A stretch of DNA of 64,000 nucleotides from Litsea cubeba (Eukaryota; Streptophyta; Magnoliopsida; Laurales; Lauraceae), in NCBI GenBank assembly GCA_012931725.1, contig CM022951.1:10491018-10555017 (forward strand), given 5' to 3'. Positions 31,067-43,692 of this stretch are shown piece after piece. Both the position numbers and the translations under genes were made by a program. The notes beneath the pieces were generated by a model. The model was not told where the DNA came from and did no database searches. It saw only the letters and a program-made list of their open reading frames with translations. Each line of letters starts with the position of its first letter. The first letter of the stretch is position 1.

Positions 31067-34000
31067 TGTGAGGCCCCACCCCTTGCGGGCCCTCAATTTG
31101 AACTTGAATACTATGTATTAGCCTAAGTATTTTAATTATACTAATTATGGGATTTAGTTAAGGGTAATTATGTATTTTCCTAGGATTAGTCTAGTTGTGT
31201 AATTAGTAGACTCAATAGGGTATCTTTTGTTATTTTTAGAGTTAGTTAGTTTGTTAGAGGCCTTAGCTAGAAATTAGTGTACTATAGGTGGTTTGCACCA
31301 AAGAATCTTCTAGAAGCCCCACCTAAAGACCAAACTACCCATGACCCTAACCCTAATCCTATTCAAACTATTAGGGCATTTTAGTACTTAACCACCCAAA
31401 CCCAACCTATATAACTAAACCATCTCCTTCATACGTATGTTACTACCATTTCCCTCTCAAGCTTCCCTCTCTTTTCTCTCTTCTTCCCTCTCATCTCCGT
31501 CCAACTCTCTCCCAAATTCCCTCCAATTCTCCCATCTCTCTCTACTTTCTCTCTCTAGAACTCTAAGAAGAAGAAGAAGACCTACCATCTTAGCTACAAG
31601 TTATATTGGATCTTTGATCATCTCTTTCTCCCCCTACCTTCATACAATTTCTTTGAGGCAAGTACCTTATGCTTGATATTATAGAATGCATGTTTTCTTT
31701 CAATTGATTCTGAAATTTTCAATTCATATGGTGTTAGAATTGCTAGAAATGAGTAGATCTACCCTATGAGCTTGGTTTTATGGAAAATTGGCCATTGATG
31801 GATGAGATCTCTCATTTGGAAGATCAATGGCCCGATTTGATGATGGATGGATGATTATAGAAGTGTTATTCCTGTTTGTTATGCTTTTGTGATGGATGGT
31901 AAATGGGTATGAGGAGAAATCCATGGATTGGGTGACCTGTAGTGAATTCCCGGATATGAACAGTGTAAACCCATTTGATTTGCGTTGAGACCGGGACCCA
32001 GGTGGGCCACCCGATGATAGATCCGAACCGTGGATCTGATAGAGGACCCATGGGCGACCCTAGAAGGGCTGGTCCCATGTTGTGTGGACACCCCCTGCCC
32101 ATTATCCAGTGTCTGATCATACGAAGAGTGGACTGTGTTGTAGAAAACCCAGTTTTGGCTTGACTGATTGCGGGACCCACAGATTGATCTGATCACAGAT
32201 CTAGTCCGCCCATCAGGCCTGATATGGTGGGGCGACCATGGGGATGGAGTCTGATCTGAATTTGTTCAAGAAGGGGCCATGATCCATGCGCGATTGGCGG
32301 TGGACACTAAACTATTAAACCCAGAGGATTTATTCCATTTTTGGGATACTGTGGGCCCATGTGGGCCAACTTGGGAATTCAGGACCCCACATCTGATAGA
32401 GGGGCCCTGGGCGACCATAGTGGTGCAGCCTGATCTGAGTTTGATCAGTGCGGGCCCTGCGGGGGCCACCATCCTTGGACTGTGGAGAACCTGGGTGTCA
32501 TGTGCGTTCTGTAACAGAACATAGGTTCTGTTACAGAAACGAAAAGGAAGAGGATGAGGGGGTGCTGGGTGGTCCAAGGGTGCATGGGAAAAAGTGGAAA
32601 CTAAGGGAGTATGGGGAAAGTGTAGTCCAGCAGTTCGTGGGGCCCAGGTGGGTCCCTGATTTCAGATCAGGTTCGGACATAGGATCAGTGATTGCTTAGT
32701 GACCTTGATGATGAAGATTGATCTAGGACTGGGACCCGTGGGGCCCACTAATCTATTAACCCATTAGTCTTATTAATTAAATTAAACATATAGTTTCTAA
32801 TGGAACCAAATGAGACCCTTTGACCTAGTGACCTGGGACCATATGATTAGGATTTTTTTAATTATGGATTTAATATATTAATAGGGGATTAATTATCAGA
32901 CCCACTTAGTCTTTAATGAACCTAATTAGAGGTGGGACCCTTAAGATTATACCTTTTGGAATCACATTAGATTTTAGAATTAAATAAGCCCTGAGTATTT
33001 TTATAAACCCAATTAGAATTCTTGTGGAATTTTCCTCAGACCCAGAGTTCAGTATGCGTGGTTGACCAAACTCAATTGACTGGCCGATTTTGGTGTTTTA
33101 GCCGAGTTCAGTGTTTGGCCGAGCTTAGTGTTTTAGCCGGATTCAGTGTTTGGTCGAGCTCAGTGTTTTAATCGGGCTCAGTACTTGACCAAACTCAGTG
33201 CTTAACCGAGCTCAGTGCTTGACCAAGCCCAGTGCTTGACCGAGCTCAGAGCCAGAAGACCGATATTAGGTGACCGAGATCAGGATTTCCAGCAAAAGAA
33301 GCTGAAACCTGGGACACCCCTTAGATAGAATTTGCAGTGTGCGCGGTTGACCGACCAGGCCAGGAGGTCGACCGAGTACACTGGAAATTCAAAAAATTCA
33401 GGACTTTACCTGAAGGGTGAATACTCTCTGATCCTAGTGTGCCAGGTTGACCCAAGGCCAGGAGATCAACCGAGCACAATGTGTACAGTAAGTTTCCCAG
33501 ACTTTAGTTTCTCATGTTGTGATCGTTTGTGGGGCCCATTGACCATCCAAATAGACTTCCATCACTGTGCCAACCACGAGTCAATGGTGTGGCTCAACCT
33601 TGACTCGTGGGGTTCACTAAATAAGGTCCAGGTGATGTAATCTAAGATGATTCGACCTTTATATGTTACCAATGATGCACATAACTTCTGAGCACCAAAT
33701 ACAGTATTCCTTAGCATCTGTGGTTTCATTTAAAGATCAAATTACCTGAGATAGACCTGAAACTGAAAGTGGACCAATTACTTAGGTTGGATTGTTGATA
33801 TCTCCCATTGATCCTTGTACTTGGAGATTCATCTCCCTCATATTATTACTGTCACTCTATTGTCCTTATTATTGCTTAGACCTGTTAATTAAATGAAAAA
33901 TGGATGACCCGAACCTAGGACTGCTTAGAGGTGACCCGGTAATATAATTGGGTGAACATTGACCCGTGTCTGTGGATAGGCGGGCCCTTTTATGGCCTAA

Positions 34001-35242
34001 GTTTGGATGTAGATTACCCTAGACTGGAGAGGTTAGATTGTATGGGCATGTGACTCATCATGGGTGTAAATGGATCATATGTCATTGGAAATGAACTTGT
34101 ATCTTATTTGGACTGTTGTATACTAGGCCATGTATTTGGTGGGCCTTGGTATGGATCCAATGATTGGACTTGGACTTGGACTTGGACTATGATCCATGAG
34201 TTGTATCGGGTACTTGGACCTCTTAGAGACTTTATTAGGACTTTGTTCGCGCAAGGCAAAGCGTAGACAGACACAAACCTTTATTATTTCTTGAGTCGGC
34301 ATAGACATTCACTCAGTTGATCTAAACTCAGCTAGTTGGACTGATCATCACTGGTAGGAGCTATTGAGAGTGTGATGTGGCTATCATGATGAGCATTGTT
34401 GGAGACGGACGGTGTGATATCGGGTCCGGGTCTCAGTGTGTGTTGATGGATGATGTTATTTGCGGGGCTAGATAATCCCCAGCACTTTGAGATTTTCCCC
34501 ACCACGATTGTGTTCAGTATGGGAGGGCTGCGGCATAATATCCCGCGGTATCAAACTTGTGTGAGTGTGCCATTTTATGTAGGTTTATTATTATGCTTAT
34601 TCTGACTCTACATTGTATATCTTGCTCAACTGCCTAGGATCTGTACCATTGCCATTCTCTTAACTTTATTACTGTCTCTACTCATTTGATGCATACATCC
34701 TATATTATCAGCATACTGTGACTTGCCAGATCTTTAGATCTGATCCATTCTTGGTGCTTAGGTCTCGACCCCGAGTATGAGGACGCCGAGCTTGCGCTTT
34801 TCACAGCGCCCGTCGCTGGGGACTACAGATGGGGACCGGTCGACCAAGAGGTCGAGCCGGAGGGTGGAGAGCCAGTGCGAGTGGCAGGGGCTTGAGTGTC
34901 TGTTATTTGAGATTTTGAGAGATTTTTGTGGTGAGATGGTAGTTAGCATGAAAAATGTAATTAAACCTTGATTTTCCATTGCTTGTCATTTTTAGGCTGG
35001 ATAAGCCCGTTATACTTGATATGATTTTGATGATACCTTATGCTTCCGCTATTTTATTATTTGCTTCCGTTTAACTCATTATGCTTCCGCAATTTAACCG
35101 TTGATGAGATATTGTTCAAAAAGTTTTAAATTGGACCTCACTGCGGACCTACGATCTTGGAAGTTCTCGAATTTTTCGGGAATTAGCGCGCCAATTTCGG
35201 TACTTTGAGGATTTTCTCGGTATTCGGAATTGGGGCGTTACA
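31067..35242. mobile_element. 4176-bp TG...CA element inside the LINE, probably a solo LTR
   Basis: The ends are TGTGAGGCCCC and GGGGCGTTACA with a perfect 5-bp GCAGT duplication. No gag/pol reading frame and no internal LTR pair is visible, so a very long solo LTR fits best; a large non-autonomous derivative is the alternative. A TATA-like TATATAA (31408) followed by a strongly pyrimidine-rich stretch suggests plus orientation. The reverse complement starts TGTAACGCCCC, which resembles long LTRs of Tekay/Del chromoviruses, so orientation and lineage are open. Confidence 0.75.
33050..33250 (+). repeat. ~21-bp degenerate tandem repeats within the 4.2-kb element
   Basis: Eight or so units of the type GAGCTCAGTGYTTGACCAAR or GCCGAGTTCAGTGTTTGG. 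There is also a short TGGACT microsatellite at 34168-34190. Confidence 0.75.
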
Positions 35243-36040
35243 GCAGTACTTGGATCTTTGGCAATGGTCAAGACATCAATCTCTGGTTTGATTCCTGGAA
35301 TGAAGGTAAGCCTCTCTTAGAAAGATTTCCTCAAATGCAATTCCCCCTGGATTAGAGTCTTTCATCTCTTTTCCATTTGGGATCCTGGGTTCTCCCAGAT
35401 AACTTTCTGCCTGCTGTCCAACATCAATTTTCAAGTCAGCGCTCAGACCTCTCTCACAGGTCGGAAGTTAGAGACAGCCTCAGATGGAGAGACTCTCCTG
35501 ACGGCCAGCTAACTTTGCAAGTAGCTGGGCATCTAGTCAGACACAGAGCAGTAATCCTTCCTTGGCCCAAGTTCATCTGGAATAGCATCTCCCTTCCCAA
35601 AATAAAGTGTTTCGGTTGGCGCCTGTTGCATAACAAAACCCCAACATAATCTCTTTTGATGCGTCTGGGCTTTTCCCTTGCATGAGCATCCAGATGCAGT
35701 GGTTGCCATCAAGAAGAAGAAATTGTTCCTCACCTTTTCTTCTCCTGTGCCCAAGCAAGATCTCTCTGGCTATGGCTATTTCGAGTTGCAGATCTAAAAC
35801 CTCCCACGATCTTCACTGCTGCTGCAATTTGGCAAGCTCTCTCCCTGGGAAATGACTCAACAGGCTCCAAGTTTATGGCTGCAGTTTTCATGCATGTCAT
35901 CTATGCTCTCTGGAAGATATTTTAAGTCCCTTTCTTTACCTTATAGTGGGAAAAAATAGCAACATGGGAGATTGTTAAGATATGTTTGATCTTGGAGGTT
36001 TTCGAGAGATTAATATCAAGAGCATCTAAGAGAAATTGAT
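35243..36040 (+). pseudogene. L1-type LINE ORF2 fragment, right piece (RT zinc-binding region and 3' end)
   Basis: Resumes with STWIFGNGQDINLWFDSW, typical of the region after RT in plant L1 elements. It continues through a zf-RVT-like block (WPKFIWNSISLPKIKCFGWR, LLHNKTPT) with stops and frameshifts (for example TAG near 35356). The coding trace fades near 36035, followed by A-rich sequence (AAAATAATAAAAAAC) that may be the old LINE tail. Sequence after about 36055 matches 60840 onward and is therefore older host DNA. Confidence 0.75.
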
Positions 36041-36054
36041 AAACTAAAGTTCAT

Positions 36055-38959
36055 ATAAACAAAATAATAAAAAACATAAATTATGCTAAAAATTATTTTT
36101 ATAAATTTATCATTTTTTCATTTCTTATTTAAGTTCGTGATTTTTTCACAATATTTTCAGCAAAAGTCTTGGTAGCCCAAAGAGCAGGGACTGACTTGCA
36201 TAATTTGAGATGTTAGATTCTCCGGATTCCCCTTGGTACTGGTAAAACGTATTTACGTGGTCCTCTACACGCCACTTGAAAGATGTCAATGACACGCCAC
36301 TTCAAGATGTTAATCAAATTGGTGCGAGATTCCTACTGTGGAGGAAAAGTGTCCCTTAACACTTGGTAGCCCATGCTGTTTCCGTAGAAGTTGCCACCTT
36401 AAACAAACACCTCCTTTTAACACTCGTGATTTTTGTTGTATTGGTACTATTCTAATCCCATTTGTTTAAGGGGTTGTTTGTGTAACACTTTTCCTCGGAA
36501 ATTTTATTTTTCAGGCGTTCGATGCAGAATAATTATACGGAAATACTTTCCTAGCCCGTCAGTATTTTCATTGATAATGGTGGAAATAGGTTTCCTATGG
36601 AATGTATGGAAACTTGATTTCCTCGGAAAACTTCTCCCTCTTTTCCTCACTCTTATCCATTTCAACCCAAAACCCTACAACTCTTTCATTTTTTATTTCT
36701 TTAAATAAATTATTATTTGATGTTGAATAAATAATATACATGTTATGCTATTTTTCTTCAAAAATTTGTTTCACCAAATAAGAAATTCTGATTTTCTGTA
36801 AGGAATCCACAGCCGCATCAAACAACATTAGCACCAATTCAATGAGGAAAAAGACTTTACACTAAATATGAATTTCTAAATTCTACGGAAATCCTTTTCA
36901 GAGTTTTTCATTTCTATAGAATTTGCTGGCGTGACAATTTTCCCCTTTCCTGGAAAGGTTGTGTACACAAACGCGCCCTAAAAGTAAAATGTTAAGAAAA
37001 AGTAGTTATTTACTTATTTCATTATTTTACTAGCCAATAATCGCAGACCAATTAATTGATGATAAGAAACTACACAGACAACTACATAACAAATTTTTTT
37101 CTTTTTTCTGACAAAGGTTTCATACCAAGCAATATATCACCAAAACAATGGTTTTCTCTCTATTTAGTGCTGCGAGCTATCTTGCGCACAGATTGTGGCC
37201 CCCACTATCTCTGATTGGATTTTTACATCGGACGCTGCTTCCATTGATCATGGAAAATGTATTGAAAATTATACCAATTGCATGGTTGTACCTATGGACT
37301 GTTCAAGGAAAAGGACTAATTGTGAAAACAAGACACTAATCCGCTACACTTTGAAAGGTCACCCAAATAAGTGGTGCATCTGAATACAAGGACTCTTTCA
37401 TAGGTCGACGGCACGTGTGGTAAACTGTTGCAAACGCATATTTGTCTTGTAGTTCTGCGAGGTTTCCAACTTCCAAGTAAAGTTGTAGTGAGTGGATCAA
37501 ACTTCAAACGCGTTCAACAGACTCATGGTTTTCCCAAGAGATAAGAGACTCAAACTGATCCGAGATTACTTCTATGGAGGAAAAGTACTGTCCCTTGACC
37601 CCACCTACATTTCCTCCCACGACGCCGCCTCTATTGACGGAACCACCTACATTTCCTCCCACGGCACCGCCTCTATTGACGGAACCGGATAGAGACCCGG
37701 ATCCCTTCTTGAGTGGAAAATAAGGCCAACAAAGCGCGCTTCAAAATCTAGAGGAGAGGAGTCATCGCTGCACTGAAAGAAACGCGGAAAGAGCCCATGC
37801 TGTTTCCGCGGAAGTCGCCACGACACAAACACCTACCTCCTTAACACTCTCGTGATTTTTCTTTTCTTTGTACTATTCTAATCCCCTTAGTTTAAAAGTT
37901 AAATACCAAGGAAAAGCAGTTATTTACTTATTTAATTGTTTTCTTTATGACAAAGTTGCGAGCAAATAATTCTAAAATCAATTGGCGATACAAAAACTGC
38001 GCAAACAACTATTTAACACTTTCTTCAAGACAAAAATCTCATACCAAGCAATACTCACCACAACAATTGTTTACTCTCTATTTAGAGCTGCAAGCTATCT
38101 TGCGCAGAGATTGTGGCCCCCACTATCTCTTATTGGGTTTTTACATTGGACGCTGCTTCTATTGATCATGAAACATGTATTGAAAATTATACCGATTGTA
38201 TGGTAGTACTTATGGACGCGCGGTTCATGGAAATTACTAATTGTGAAAACAAGACACTAATCCACACATTGAAAGGTCACCCAAGTAAGTGGTCCATCTG
38301 AATGCAAAAACTCTTGGTCTATATGAATACAAGGACTCTTTCATAGGACTCAAGAATGTCGACAGTCCGTGTGAGGAACTGTTGGAAAAGCATATTTATC
38401 TTCTGGGAGGTTTCCAAGTAAAGTTGGTGTCGGTGGATCAAACTTAAAACGCCATCAGCAAGACTAATGGTTTTCCCAACAGATAAGAGCGCTAGCCCTG
38501 TACTTGTGGTCAAGGGACATGGGATGGCTTTTCACAAAAGTTTTCGGTCTCTATGGCTTTGGGACAACAGTTTTTCACTCTCTATTTAGAGCTGCAAGCT
38601 ATCTTGCGCAAAGGTTGTGAGCCCCACTATCTCTGATTGGGTTTTCACATTGGACGCTGCTTCCATTGATCACGGAACATGTATTGAAAATTATAACAAT
38701 TGTATGGTAGTACCTGTGGACGGTTCATGTAAAAGAACAAATTGTGAAAACACGACACTAACCCACACATTGAAAGGTCACCCAAATAAGTGTAAATACA
38801 AGGACTCCTTGATTGGTTGAGATTGTCGACAGTAGGTGTGGAAAACGTTTGCAAAAAGCATATTTGTATTCTAGTTGGAGTGGATCAAACCTCAAATGCG
38901 TTCAGCAGGCTAATGGTTATCCCAAGAGATAAGACTAAGAGCCCCTGTAGCTGTAGTTA
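36055..38959 (+). other. Duplicated upstream region of SRK-like genes
   Basis: 36055-36360 parallels 60840-61260 (shared TTTTTATAAATTT, AGTCTTGGTAGCCCAAAGAG and TTTACGTGGTCC), apart from local changes. Downstream there are three copies of a ~240-bp block (37148, 38070, 38572), each with GAGCTATCTTGCGCA-like text, CCCACTATCTCT and GAAAGGTCACCCAA. Each is followed by sequence that elsewhere precedes the SRK start codon (GGATCAAAC...CGCGTTC...). A 42-bp unit is doubled at 37603-37686. No intact gene is seen; the region looks like repeatedly duplicated promoter DNA. Confidence 0.7.
36471..36978. mobile_element. ~508-bp MITE (hAT-like) in the SRK upstream repeat
   Basis: The left end GGGTTGTTTGTGTAAC and the right end (reverse complement GGGCGCGTTTGTGTACAC) are imperfect terminal inverted repeats. 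The paralogous segment at about 37873-37930 has the same flanks (CTATTCTAATCC ... GTTATTTACTTATTT) with no insert, so the empty site is present in the same window. Exact duplication length is unclear because the target is A/T rich. Confidence 0.7.
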
Positions 38960-39845
38960 ATGGACATGGCTTTTTACAAAACTTCAGTCTCTATTGGTTG
39001 TGAAACCCTGCTTTCATCTTCTTCCCAATCTGCAGCTCAATAGACACCATATATAATTCCAATTCAATCACTCAGAGATGGTGAAACCCTTATTTCAGCT
39101 GGCGAGAAATTTGTCCTAGGCTTCTTCAGCCCTGGCAATTCTTCCACAAATCGCTATGTTGGAATATGGTACAACAAGATTCCAGATCAAACCATTGTCT
39201 GGACTGCCAACAAAGAAAATCCAGTTAAGAATTCTTCTGGGATCATCATATTCAAAGGTGGGAATCTAGTGCTAGTTGATGGAGGACGGAGCAACAACAG
39301 TAACACTCTCTGGTCCACTAATGTTTCAACCACCGCAAATTACTCAAGTTCCACACTCAATGATTAAGGTAATCTGGTGTTAACAGATGATCATCAAAGG
39401 GTGTTGTGGAAAAGCTTCTCGATTATCCAACAAATTACATGGCTTCCTCAAATGAAGTTGGGGGCGAACCGGTCTGAACCGGTTCTTTACCCCATGGAAT
39501 TCCGCGGACGACCCCGCACGTGGAGAGTTCTCATTCGGTGTGCATCCTACGGGCGTGCCACAGTATTTCTTAAGGTTGGGCTCAGATCGGATTTGGCGAA
39601 GTGGGCCATGGAATGGTCAGAGATTAAGTGGTTTGCCAGCAATGAATCGCAAGAACTCATATACTTGGAGTTACGTTGGGGATTACTGAGAGCACTTACT
39701 ATACCATTTTTTATCATCCAGAGTATATACATTTCAGTCATCACAACAAATATGTGGGCCATATCTTATTTCAGTCATCAAAGAAGTTGCAAAGAATGAA
39801 ACAGGGGAATAGAGTGGAAACATGTATACCTGCTGCCATATCCAA
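38960..39845 (+). pseudogene. SRK-like G-type lectin receptor kinase pseudogene 1
   Basis: Begins at ATG 38960 with a start region parallel to the copy at 61411, but the frame is lost within the signal peptide. The B-lectin domain then reads well (SLRDGETLISAGEKFVLGFF, YVGIWYNKIPDQTIVWTANK, GNLVLVDGG) until an in-frame TAA at about 39364. A further frameshift separates the S-locus-glycoprotein-like part (GEFSFGVHPTGVPQYFLRLG, IWRSGPWNGQRLSGLPAMN). PAN and kinase domains are absent; sequence homology ends near an LTR-like block at about 39870. In intact relatives this is a plasma-membrane receptor kinase. Confidence 0.85.
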
Positions 39846-39873
39846 AGCAAGGTAAGATGAAAATGGAGGTAGG

Positions 39874-42115
39874 TGATAAGTCCACAAAATTAGGTCATAT
39901 TGTCATCATTTCATTTGTATTTGTGGATTGAATTAGATTTAATTGCATGGAATTACACTCAATTCATGATTTCATGCATTTTGAGTTATTTTTGGAAACA
40001 TGGTCAAAATAGGTCAAAATTTATCACATTACATGACTTTTGGAAAATTAGGGTTTTTCATCTCATTTATCACCCCAAAATTAGTTAGTTTGGCTTCAAC
40101 AATGCATACCTATTATTTTTAGCACCATGAGTTATTTTTGAAAAGTTTATCATCTTGGTGCATCATTAGGCATGACAGGGTCCCATGCATATCATTGATG
40201 AATTTCTTACATGTAATTTTTGTTGAATTTATTCATTTTAATTTGTGTAGGAGACATGAAAAAGTGGGGCCCACATTATGATGGAATTGGAAATAAATCA
40301 AGAAAAGAAAGAGAGAAGAAGAAGAAAAAGAATTTACAAGGAAATGTTGTACATGCATATAATGGCATATCCATGGTCCTGCACCTCCATGTGGGGTCCA
40401 CCATTGATCCAAAATTGCAACCCAAATGTGACCTTGAAGACTTGGCAAGATAATAAGCAATGTGGGACGTCACACACACAAGGTGAGTCAATCAAAATTG
40501 CACAAGTCCAAAGTGGGGCTCATCATGTGTTCATAGTTTCAAACAAATAAAGTTTTGAGAATCAGATTTGGGAAAGTCAAAGCCAAGGTTGGACGTCCCG
40601 GCCACCCCATGAAATCTTCCATCATATATGCAACTTTTGCGATATTTTGGAAAGATTTCCCTCTTAATTTATGATGTAATCTTTAAAAGAACTTCAAAGA
40701 GCCTAAAAGGAAAGAAGTGCACACCAAGACATCCAAAGTGGCAAGATAATCTCCTATAATTTCTAGTTGTTTCCTACGTATGAAGTTTTCTTGAAAGACA
40801 AGCTAGAGGTTTCCACATAAGGAAACAAGAGCCCTAAGATGGAGGAGGGGTACTGTTACCAAACAAAGGAGCATATTAATAAATTATAAAAGGAACCAGC
40901 CAAGGGGCTGGACATCCAACACCTTGGAAGACCTCTCTCTATAGCAACAAGGGCACTCTCTCTCCACTCCATCCCCTCCACCCATTCTCTCTAGGTCCCT
41001 TCCTTCTTCTTTTTCTTTCTTCTAATATTTTTAGGCATAGGTTGAGAGGCCATGTTGAGAGAATAAAAAAGAGAAAAGAATATTAATTTCTTGTACTCAA
41101 AGACAAAGGAATAAAGACACTACTTGGATTGACTCTGTGTGATCTTTATGTAAGTGGTTTAATTTTCTCTTTCTAGTTATTTTATTTATTTTGATTGGAG
41201 ATAATATTTCACATGATTAGATCTAGGTTTTTGAAAATAAAATAAATGGATAAAATGTTGAGAGATTGAACATAAGAAAAAAGACAGCAAAGTGCACAGT
41301 TTTGGGCTAACTGTGTTTCAAAGGTTTGCGAGTTAAAAACCAAGCAAACATGATGTTTTTGTCCTGAAAATTAGCAGATAGTGTGTAATATGGACTTTGA
41401 GACCCCATAATTTCAGCCAAAAAATCTCTTGGGAAGTGGGTCAAACAGTTATACAAACAGGGGTACACGAACAGCCTGTATCAAATTTCAGCAGCACTTC
41501 ATATTCAACTAGACATCTTTAGGTTATCACATCGTTTTTGTTTTAAGTCCTTTTTCACTGATACTTTTTTTTGTTGTGTTCATGAATCATCAAGGTTTAA
41601 ATGCCAGACATTACATTTAGTTTTAGAGCATCTTAGGTAGGTTGCACAGTCCAGTGAAAATAGGTCTGTGCAGAAGTTTTTCCATACTTACAATTTTTCA
41701 GCATTCATCAGAATTTTAGAAACTTGCTTAAAATTACATTCTTTGCATTTAGGGAATCATAAATCATCCATATTTGCATTGTGATTTGTTTTGGAAACTA
41801 GGATTTAATTTAGGTAATTTTATATTAAATTGGTTGTTTTGATGAGTTTGTTGCTTTTGCAAGTTATAATTAGAATAGAGCTGAATAGCCTAGGTTTCTT
41901 TTCATAGCTTAGGTTTATTTTCTTATTTGGAAAGTTGTAATTATTAATTTTCAGTATTTGGACGATTTTTGTGTAATTTGATTAGTTACCATTTAGGTTA
42001 GATTTAGTTTTTATTTAAGACAGGTTAAAGTTGGAAGGCTTTTTAATCAACATTAATTGCTTCATGTGGATCAACCTAGTCTCACCAATTATTACTATAA
42101 TCGCACATTTGCAGT
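39874..42115 (+). mobile_element. LTR-like block (probable solo or degraded LTR)
   Basis: Starts at TGATAAGTCCAC after a purine-rich AAATGGAGGTAGG. It holds a TATA box (TATAAAA, 40885) followed by a long CT-rich leader (CTCTCTCCACTCC), and finishes with TGTGGATCAACCTAG and GCACATTTGCAG, phrases typical of gypsy LTR ends. I found no target duplication, so both boundaries are approximate. No coding frame is seen. Confidence 0.45.
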
Positions 42116-42555
42116 TTGAGTCCGACTAGTAGTACCAAAAGACAATCGACGAAGAACTCAATGAAAAAGGGTTTTTACCACATCCACTTTTCTACATTTC
42201 TCTCTTTTACATACTCTTTGGTGGAAACAAAGAGGGTGAAAGTTCTCAGAATTTATGTGATATCCTACATCTGTTATTATTGGAGGGCAGATTATCATAT
42301 ATGTGGGCCCCATGTAAAGTTCTAGACATCTGTTTCACTGATGTAAAAAAAGAGAGAATTTTTGTAAAAAGTTTAGGTTCCTTTTATTTGGACATTTCAA
42401 TAACACACCGTGGAAAAGTGTGGCAAAAGCATAAAAGTCTTTTTGCGGTTTCCATGTAGTTGTAGATAAAATGATTCCAACTAGTAGTGGATAAAACGCG
42501 TTAAGCAGACTATCACAAAACGAGAAGCTTGCAGTTGAAGTGAAACTGAAAGGAC
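42116..42555 (+). other. Upstream region of SRK-like copy 2
   Basis: AT-rich sequence with pieces parallel to the regions before the other SRK-like starts (GTGGAAAAGTGTGGCAAAAGC, partly quoted; GATAAAACGCGTTAAGCAGAC). No gene seen. Confidence 0.5.
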
Positions 42556-42735
42556 ATGGTCTATCACAAACTTTTTCAGCTCCTACTGCTTGCTGCTTTG
42601 ATCTCCTTCCCAATCAGCAGCTCAATACACACCATAACTCCAATTCAATCAATCAGAGATGGTGAATCCCTTCTTTCACCCGGCGAAAAGTTCGCCCTAG
42701 GCTTCTTCAGCCCTGGCAATTCCAAGAATCGCTAT
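42556..42735 (+). pseudogene. SRK-like G-type lectin receptor kinase, copy 2 (5' 60 codons only)
   Basis: ATG 42556 opens a secretory signal peptide (LLLLAALISFPISSS) and the start of a B-lectin domain (SIRDGESLLSPGEKFALGFF, then SPGNSKNRY). Immediately after the Tyr codon the frame runs into family-B LTR A at 42736. The rest of the gene is not found at the far side of the array (59701), so it is truncated, not merely interrupted. In the sequence up to the break there is no internal lesion. Confidence 0.85.
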
Positions 42736-43678
42736 TGTAGGTGCAGAAAATAATGACCCACAATAAGGAGGAGCCTTATAGGACTTATCCGAGAAGATGG
42801 TGCTGACTGGGAGTGACTGGATGCCGTCCGAAAGCCTGAAAGGGAAGAACACACGGTCAGAGGACCCTGGCCTGGGCGGCGCAAGGCTCTCCGATGCCAA
42901 AGTCAGTGTGGGAACTGGAACAATGGAAGGAGAGGGAGAAGAGAGACAGAGTAACGGCTCTGTGTATGAAAAATGGCGTACCTTTGATGGTGGTTTGATC
43001 CTCTATTTATAGGGTTTGGAACGTATCTTTGGGAGATATTGTGGTGTGGGTCCCGTGATTCGACTGGGAAGTCACGATCAGCCCACATTGCATTAATTGC
43101 GGTCCAATCCAGCCCACTATGCATTAAATGCCCGTCGGGTCAGCCCACGTCTCATTTAATGCACGTCTTGTTGGGCCAGGTCGTGTTGGGCGCCTTTGGC
43201 GGTAGGGGTACCAGCGGATCTGCCCTCGGGCCTTGCCCTGATGTGGCCTTAGCCGCTGGATGCCGCCCTGTCAAGGATCTGACGAAGATTGTGGGCGGCT
43301 GGATGTCACGTCTGTCCCATTAGCTCGTGCCCCTATCCCTCCACGTGCCTGATGACGTGGGGGATGAGGGGCGCAAGTGAAGGTTCTCTCTTGCTTCGGC
43401 TTCTGTCCCGGCTTCTTCAGCCGAGGTGGAGTTTTCTGCTTAGATGGCACCCGGGGTGGCTCAGCCGAGGTGGAGCTCCCCGCCGAGATGGCACCCGGGG
43501 TGGACCAGTTCGGCGCTAGTGGCCCGAAAATGCTTGAGTCCGGCCGAGGCCTCTGTCTTGGTAGCCTGGGTGAGATTGGTGCCACGTGGATGGCACGCGG
43601 ACGGCACGTGAGAATGCTTACCCTCATCTGATGGCTGTGATTAGCTTAATCCTGTGGTTCTGGAAATCTCCCCACACA
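42736..43678 (-). repeat. Family-B LTR A (943 bp)
   Basis: On the minus strand it runs TGTGTGGGGAG to CTGCACCTACA. TATAAATA lies at 43011-43004 (minus). It differs from LTRs B and C only at scattered positions, for example GCTTACCCTC here against GCTTAGCCTC in B and C. Confidence 0.93.
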
Positions 43679-43692
43679 ATTGCCCCCTAGCT
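43679..43692 (-). promoter_or_regulatory. Polypurine tract of family B, unit 1
   Basis: The minus strand reads AGCTAGGGGGCAAT directly before LTR A. The same sequence occurs at 51691-51704 and at 62755-62768. Confidence 0.8.

Noticed and set aside
39846..42115. A long intron of the SRK-like gene with GTAAGA donor near 39851
   Set aside because: The block has its own TATA box, CT-rich leader and LTR-end phrases, and the coding sequence does not resume after it; an LTR-like insertion fits better.
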